DNA from: Lysobacterales bacterium
GTDB lineage: Bacteria > Pseudomonadota > Gammaproteobacteria > Xanthomonadales > SZUA-36
Assembly: GCA_013001885.1 (NCBI GenBank)
Contig: JABDLD010000016.1
Location: forward strand, 18,371-82,370
Length of the DNA: 64,000 nucleotides
Direction: 5' to 3'
Both the position numbers and the translations under genes were made by a program. Positions within the stretch are counted from its first letter, which is position 1. Each line of letters starts with the position of its first letter. The notes beneath the pieces are model-generated. The model saw nothing but the letters and a program-made list of their open reading frames with translations. It was not told where the DNA came from and made no database searches. This document shows, piece after piece, positions 57,866 through 64,000 of this stretch.

Positions 57866-59194
57866 ATGAGCCGAAGAAGAAGACGGCCGTTGCCAAAGGA
57901 GCCGGTCGAACTGACCATTGACGACCTCAGCCACGACGGCAGGGGCGTGGGCAATCACGGTGAGAAAAAAATCTTCGTGCATGGCGCATTGCCGGACGAA
58001 CGGGTTCTGGCAAGACTCACCGAGCGCAAAAGAAATTACGATGAAGGTGAGGCGGTTGAGGTCCTGGATCGCTCCGTCGACCGCGTCGAGCCGCTGTGCC
58101 CTCATTTCGGTCAGTGCGGAGGCTGTTCCCTGCAGCACCTCCACCCGGATAAACAGATCGCGGCCAAGCAGAATACGCTGGAACAAAACCTGGAACGCAT
58201 TGGCAAGGTTACTCCGGACGCGATCTGGGAGCCTTTGACCGGTCCACAATGGGGCTACCGGCGCAAGGCCCGCTTATCCGTGCGTTATGTGCACAAAAAG
58301 GAACGGGTGCTGGTCGGATTTCGCGAACGATACGGCCGGTTCGTAGCGGATATGCAGGAATGTCATGTGCTGGACCCGCGAATTGCCGCGCAACTGGAGA
58401 ACCTCGCGAAGCTGATTTATTCGATGGACGCGAAGCGCAGCATACCGCAGCTCGAGGTTTCCTGCGGCGACGACAGCTGTGCGCTGGTTTTTCGGCATCT
58501 CGAGCCGCTGTCCGAAAGTGATTTGGCAAAACTCAGAGCCTATGCGAAGGACAGCGGCATTGCCGTGCTGTTACAGCCATCAGGGCCAAAAAGTATTCAT
58601 TGCCTCGAGCCGGAAAGCATCGAACTGGCGTTTGGGGTGCCTGAATTTGGCGTGAGCCTCGCATTCGGGCCATCTGATTTTATCCAGGTCAATGCCGGCA
58701 TGAACCGAATGATGATTGCCCGGGCCGTGGAGTTGCTGCAGCCCGGAGTAGAGGATCGGGTGCTCGATCTGTTTTGCGGGCTGGGTAATTTTACGCTCCC
58801 GATCGCGACCCTGGCCGGTGAAGTCGTCGGTATTGAAGGCGATGCTGAGTTGGTCAGGAAGGCCGTTGAAAATGCGCAGCGAAACGGGCTGAGGAACGCT
58901 ACATTTCACGCGGCGGACCTGAACGAAGAACCGGGTTCGGCGGCCTGGCTAAAACAACCCTATGATAAAATCCTGGTCGATCCCCCGCGATCGGGCGCGG
59001 AATTCATTTTGCCGCACGTGGCGGCCAGCGGGGCGAACCGGTTGGTTTATGTGTCCTGTCATCCGGCCAGCCTCGCCCGGGACGCAGGCATACTCGTTCA
59101 CCAGTTTGGTTTTCGGCTGGCGGGCGCCGGTGTGATGGATATGTTCCCGCAGACGGGGCACGTTGAATCCATCGCTTTATTCGAACGCAGCTGA
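57866..59194 (+). CDS. rlmD: 23S rRNA m5U1939 methyltransferase RlmD
   Basis: SAM-dependent 23S rRNA (uracil-C5) methyltransferase. 442 residues. TRAM RNA-binding domain at about 10-75 (LTIDDLSHDGRGVGNHGEKK), iron-sulfur Cys cluster LCPHFGQCGGCSLQHLHP, and a C-terminal methyltransferase with DFIQVNAGMNRMMIARAVEL, VLDLFCGLGNFTLPIATLAG, ILVDPPRSGAE and the catalytic Cys in LVYVSCHPASLARD. Distinguished from RlmC and TrmA by the TRAM domain and the Cys cluster. GAGAG precedes the ATG. The terminator just upstream means its own promoter must lie inside or close to the ydbL-like gene. Confidence 0.95.
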   Translation: MSRRRRRPLPKEPVELTIDDLSHDGRGVGNHGEKKIFVHGALPDERVLARLTERKRNYDEGEAVEVLDRSVDRVEPLCPHFGQCGGCSLQHLHPDKQIAAKQNTLEQNLERIGKVTPDAIWEPLTGPQWGYRRKARLSVRYVHKKERVLVGFRERYGRFVADMQECHVLDPRIAAQLENLAKLIYSMDAKRSIPQLEVSCGDDSCALVFRHLEPLSESDLAKLRAYAKDSGIAVLLQPSGPKSIHCLEPESIELAFGVPEFGVSLAFGPSDFIQVNAGMNRMMIARAVELLQPGVEDRVLDLFCGLGNFTLPIATLAGEVVGIEGDAELVRKAVENAQRNGLRNATFHAADLNEEPGSAAWLKQPYDKILVDPPRSGAEFILPHVAASGANRLVYVSCHPASLARDAGILVHQFGFRLAGAGVMDMFPQTGHVESIALFERS

Positions 59195-59207
59195 TGACCA
59201 GGAAGCC

Positions 59208-60239
59208 ATGAAATCCGGACCCATTCTGATCGGCATACCTGGATTTGAACTGGACCGCCAAAGTTGCGAGCATCTGGAACACCCGGATGTGGGCGGTGTT
59301 GTTTTGTTCAGCCGGAATTTCGTCAATCCCGCCCGGCTGGATCGACTTATCGCCGATATTCGCGCCCTGGATACGCCGCGCCCCCTGATCTGCATTGACC
59401 AGGAGGGCGGTAGGGTACAGCGTCTTAAAGATGGCTTCACGCGTTTGCCGCCGCTCGGGGCATTGGGCCGCATGGGCCGCTACGATCCCGAAAAAGCCCT
59501 GGATTACGCCTACCGGCATGGCCGCGTGATGGCCACGGAAATGCTGGCCAGCGGAATCGATCTGAGTTTTGCCCCGGTGCTTGATCTGGATCGCGGCAGC
59601 TGCGTTATTGGCGACCGTTCGTTCTCCAGCGACCCGGCAGAAGTGCTCAGGCTGGGGCGGGCCTACCTCGCCGGAATGCATGACTCGGGCATGAAAACGA
59701 CCGGTAAGCATTTTCCCGGCCACGGATCGACGGTTGCGGATTCGCATGTCGACGATGTTTCCGACCCCCGTACGCTGGCGGAGATTGCCGATTCAGACCT
59801 TTTACCGTTCCGTCAACTGGCGCCTGAGCTGGATGCGCTGATGATTGCCCACGTGGTTTATCCGCAGGTGGATGTGCTTCCGGCCGGATACTCTAAAACC
59901 TGGCTGCAGGGTGTTTTACGGACGGATTTGGAGTACCGGGGCGTAATCATTTCCGACGACCTGGGAATGCACGCGGCGAAGGCAGTTGGTGGCCTGCTGG
60001 AACGCACACTGCTCAGTCTGAAGGCAGGCTGCGACCTGGTGCTGGTTTGTCAGCCCAAAGACGTCGCCAACCTGCTGCCGAAACTCGATGGATCGCTCGA
60101 CGACGCCAGCGGTTCGATTTCCCGACTGTACGGCAGGCCAACGGTCAATCGGGAAGAACTGGTTGTCGTTGACCGCGAACGCATCAGGGAATGGAGTCAC
60201 TGGCGGAAAACTCTGGAAGAAATTGGAGAAACAGCATGA
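59208..60239 (+). CDS. nagZ: beta-N-acetylhexosaminidase (muropeptide recycling)
   Basis: Cytosolic family 3 glycosidase that splits GlcNAc from anhydro-MurNAc peptides in cell-wall recycling, whose products induce AmpC beta-lactamases in some species. 343 residues from the ATG with AGGAAG before it. Motifs: VGGVVLFSRNFVNPARLDRL, ICIDQEGGRVQRLKDGFTRL, active-site loop KTTGKHFPGHGSTVADSHVD, and nucleophile Asp region GVIISDDLGMHAAKAVGG. Cytosolic because no signal peptide is visible. Coupled to hpt by a 4-base overlap. Confidence 0.95.
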   Translation: MKSGPILIGIPGFELDRQSCEHLEHPDVGGVVLFSRNFVNPARLDRLIADIRALDTPRPLICIDQEGGRVQRLKDGFTRLPPLGALGRMGRYDPEKALDYAYRHGRVMATEMLASGIDLSFAPVLDLDRGSCVIGDRSFSSDPAEVLRLGRAYLAGMHDSGMKTTGKHFPGHGSTVADSHVDDVSDPRTLAEIADSDLLPFRQLAPELDALMIAHVVYPQVDVLPAGYSKTWLQGVLRTDLEYRGVIISDDLGMHAAKAVGGLLERTLLSLKAGCDLVLVCQPKDVANLLPKLDGSLDDASGSISRLYGRPTVNREELVVVDRERIREWSHWRKTLEEIGETA

Positions 60240-60783
60240 CTGAACCCGACCCGCGACACATCCTGAGCAAATCAACCCTGCTGGCCAGCAGGGAACAGGT
60301 CGATGAGGCAATTGCAGCGATTGCCGAAGCCGTCAATGCGCATTACGAGGATCAGGAGATCATTTTGCTGATCGTGATGACCGGTGCCGTCATGCCGGCC
60401 GCCTGGCTGGCCTCCAGGCTCAGGATGCCGGTACGGATGGACTTCCTGCATGCAACCCGCTATTCCGGTCAAACCGAGGGCGGCGACATCGAATTCCGCG
60501 TGCCGCCCCGGCTGAACATGGAGGGGCAGGACGTACTGATTGTCGATGATATTTACGATATCGGCCTGACGCTGCAGATGATAGAAAAATATTGTCTTTC
60601 CCGAGGGGCCCGCTCCGTCAACAGCGCGGTTTTGGTGCGAAAAATTCATGACCGCGAAACCACCGGAAACCTGCCGGCTTTCATCGGCATGGAGATCGAG
60701 GACAGGTACCTGTTCGGCTGTGGTATGGACGCTTACGAACACTGGCGTCATCTCGACGAAATCAGGGCACTGGAGGTCGATGC

Positions 60784-60787
<4 letters not shown>
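60236..60787 (+). CDS. hpt: hypoxanthine/guanine phosphoribosyltransferase
   Basis: Purine salvage: hypoxanthine (or guanine) plus PRPP gives IMP (or GMP). 183 residues from the ATG overlapping the nagZ stop. PRPP-binding loop in DVLIVDDIYDIGLTLQMIEK, upstream hood LIVMTGAVMPAAWLASRLRM, and FLHATRYSGQ. Overlaps mtiP by 4 bases, and the hypoxanthine released by that enzyme is the natural substrate of this one. Confidence 0.92.
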
Positions 60788-63575
<2,788 letters not shown>

Positions 63576-63597
63576 TCTGAAAAGACGGAGAAGAAAA

Positions 63598-64000
63598 ATG
63601 AATACTATATTGGGAATTTCCGGCAGCCTCCGAAAAGAGTCTTACAATTCGGCCCTGCTGTGTGCAGCTGAACAGCTTTTTCCCCAGGTGATCGAGATTG
63701 GAACAATCCGTGATATACCCCTTTACAACGCCGACGTGGAATCGCAGGCTATCCCCGAATCGGTGCTGGAGTTGAAAAGCCAACTGGCCTCCGCCGGGGG
63801 ATTGTTGCTGGTCAGTCCGGAATACAATAGTTCGGTGCCGGGCGTGCTCAAGAATGCAATCGACTGGTTGTCCCGTCCCTCGCTGGATATCCGCAATGTG
63901 TTCTCCGGCAAGCCAGTCGCTGTTATCGGAGCGTCTCCGGGAGGTTTCGGCACGGTACTGGGACAAAGTGCCTGGCTGCAGGTTTTTCGCGGCTTAAGCG
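63598..64000 (+). CDS. NADPH-dependent FMN reductase family protein (3' end beyond window)
   Basis: First 134 codons of a flavodoxin-like reductase (chromate/quinone reductase, ChrR/YieF type). N-terminus ILGISGSLRKESYNSALLCA is the phosphate loop for FMN; LLVSPEYNSSVPGVLKNAID WLSR is the conserved NADPH/FMN segment, and AVIGASPGGFGT follows. GGAG lies 7 bases before the ATG. Follows fadH after 22 bases. Probably reduces quinones or metals and protects from redox stress. Confidence 0.88.
   Translation, partial: MNTILGISGSLRKESYNSALLCAAEQLFPQVIEIGTIRDIPLYNADVESQAIPESVLELKSQLASAGGLLLVSPEYNSSVPGVLKNAIDWLSRPSLDIRNVFSGKPVAVIGASPGGFGTVLGQSAWLQVFRGLS

Overview
The window is a compact, GC-rich stretch of bacterial chromosome, almost certainly from a gammaproteobacterium. 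The evidence is the block rpoE-rseA-rseB-rseC-mucD followed by lepA-lepB-DUF4845-rnc-era-recO-pdxJ, together with purB-roxA, a large NAD-dependent glutamate dehydrogenase, and a nagZ-hpt-MTI phosphorylase row like that of Pseudomonas. Gene order and content suggest a free-living aerobic heterotroph, perhaps from an environmental lineage near the Chromatiales, Xanthomonadales or Woeseiales; I cannot fix the order. I see no rRNA, tRNA, CRISPR array, insertion sequence, integrase or prophage gene, and no gene-free stretch longer than 300 bases. Neighbouring genes often overlap by 1-4 bases (ATGA, TGATG), so translational coupling is common, and several convergent pairs share their stop codons.

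Layout. 1-6522: central metabolism (sucA, roxA and purB on the minus strand; fumC and a periplasmic alpha-carbonic anhydrase on the plus strand). 6519-9030: an ABC exporter operon with its own GntR/YtrA-type regulator, a small exported protein and a clear palindromic operator. 9070-15342: a sodium/solute symporter, then a TetR-controlled RND efflux pair. 15482-20145: an FKBP prolyl isomerase followed by ugd, gmd and fcl, which make UDP-glucuronate and GDP-L-fucose, and a DUF2058 protein. 20152-24868: metH with an overlapping ArsR-methyltransferase fusion gene, probably a regulator of the methionine/SAH cycle, whose whole mRNA leader is a palindrome. 24958-32060: NAD-glutamate dehydrogenase, a NAD kinase of alphaproteobacterial type, and a phosphatase/fructosamine-kinase pair that looks like a protein deglycation module.

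32693-37900 is the most unusual part: a five-gene, translationally coupled operon coding for a LolA-like periplasmic carrier, two LolC/E-like permeases, a LolD-like ATPase and an outer-membrane beta-barrel. It looks like a complete second route for carrying a lipid or lipoprotein from the inner to the outer membrane. 37940-43681 holds a cN-I type 5'-nucleotidase with a possibly leaderless promoter, glutaryl-CoA dehydrogenase, murB, pyrD and an ALDH7-type aminoadipate semialdehyde dehydrogenase; the first and last of the metabolic enzymes point to lysine breakdown.

43881-54347 is the conserved sigma-E/envelope-stress and lepA-to-pdxJ housekeeping block. 54356-57854 holds an orphan response regulator with an Hpt-like tail, divergent from a YdbH-like AsmA-family protein and a DUF1318 lipoprotein that seems to merge the roles of YnbE and YdbL; this too concerns lipid transport to the outer membrane. 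57866-64000 closes with rlmD, the tightly overlapping nagZ-hpt-mtiP-fadH row (cell-wall and methylthioadenosine-derived purine salvage, then fatty-acid oxidation) and a truncated FMN reductase gene. Start sites and promoters were judged by eye; family names come from recognised motifs, not from database searches.
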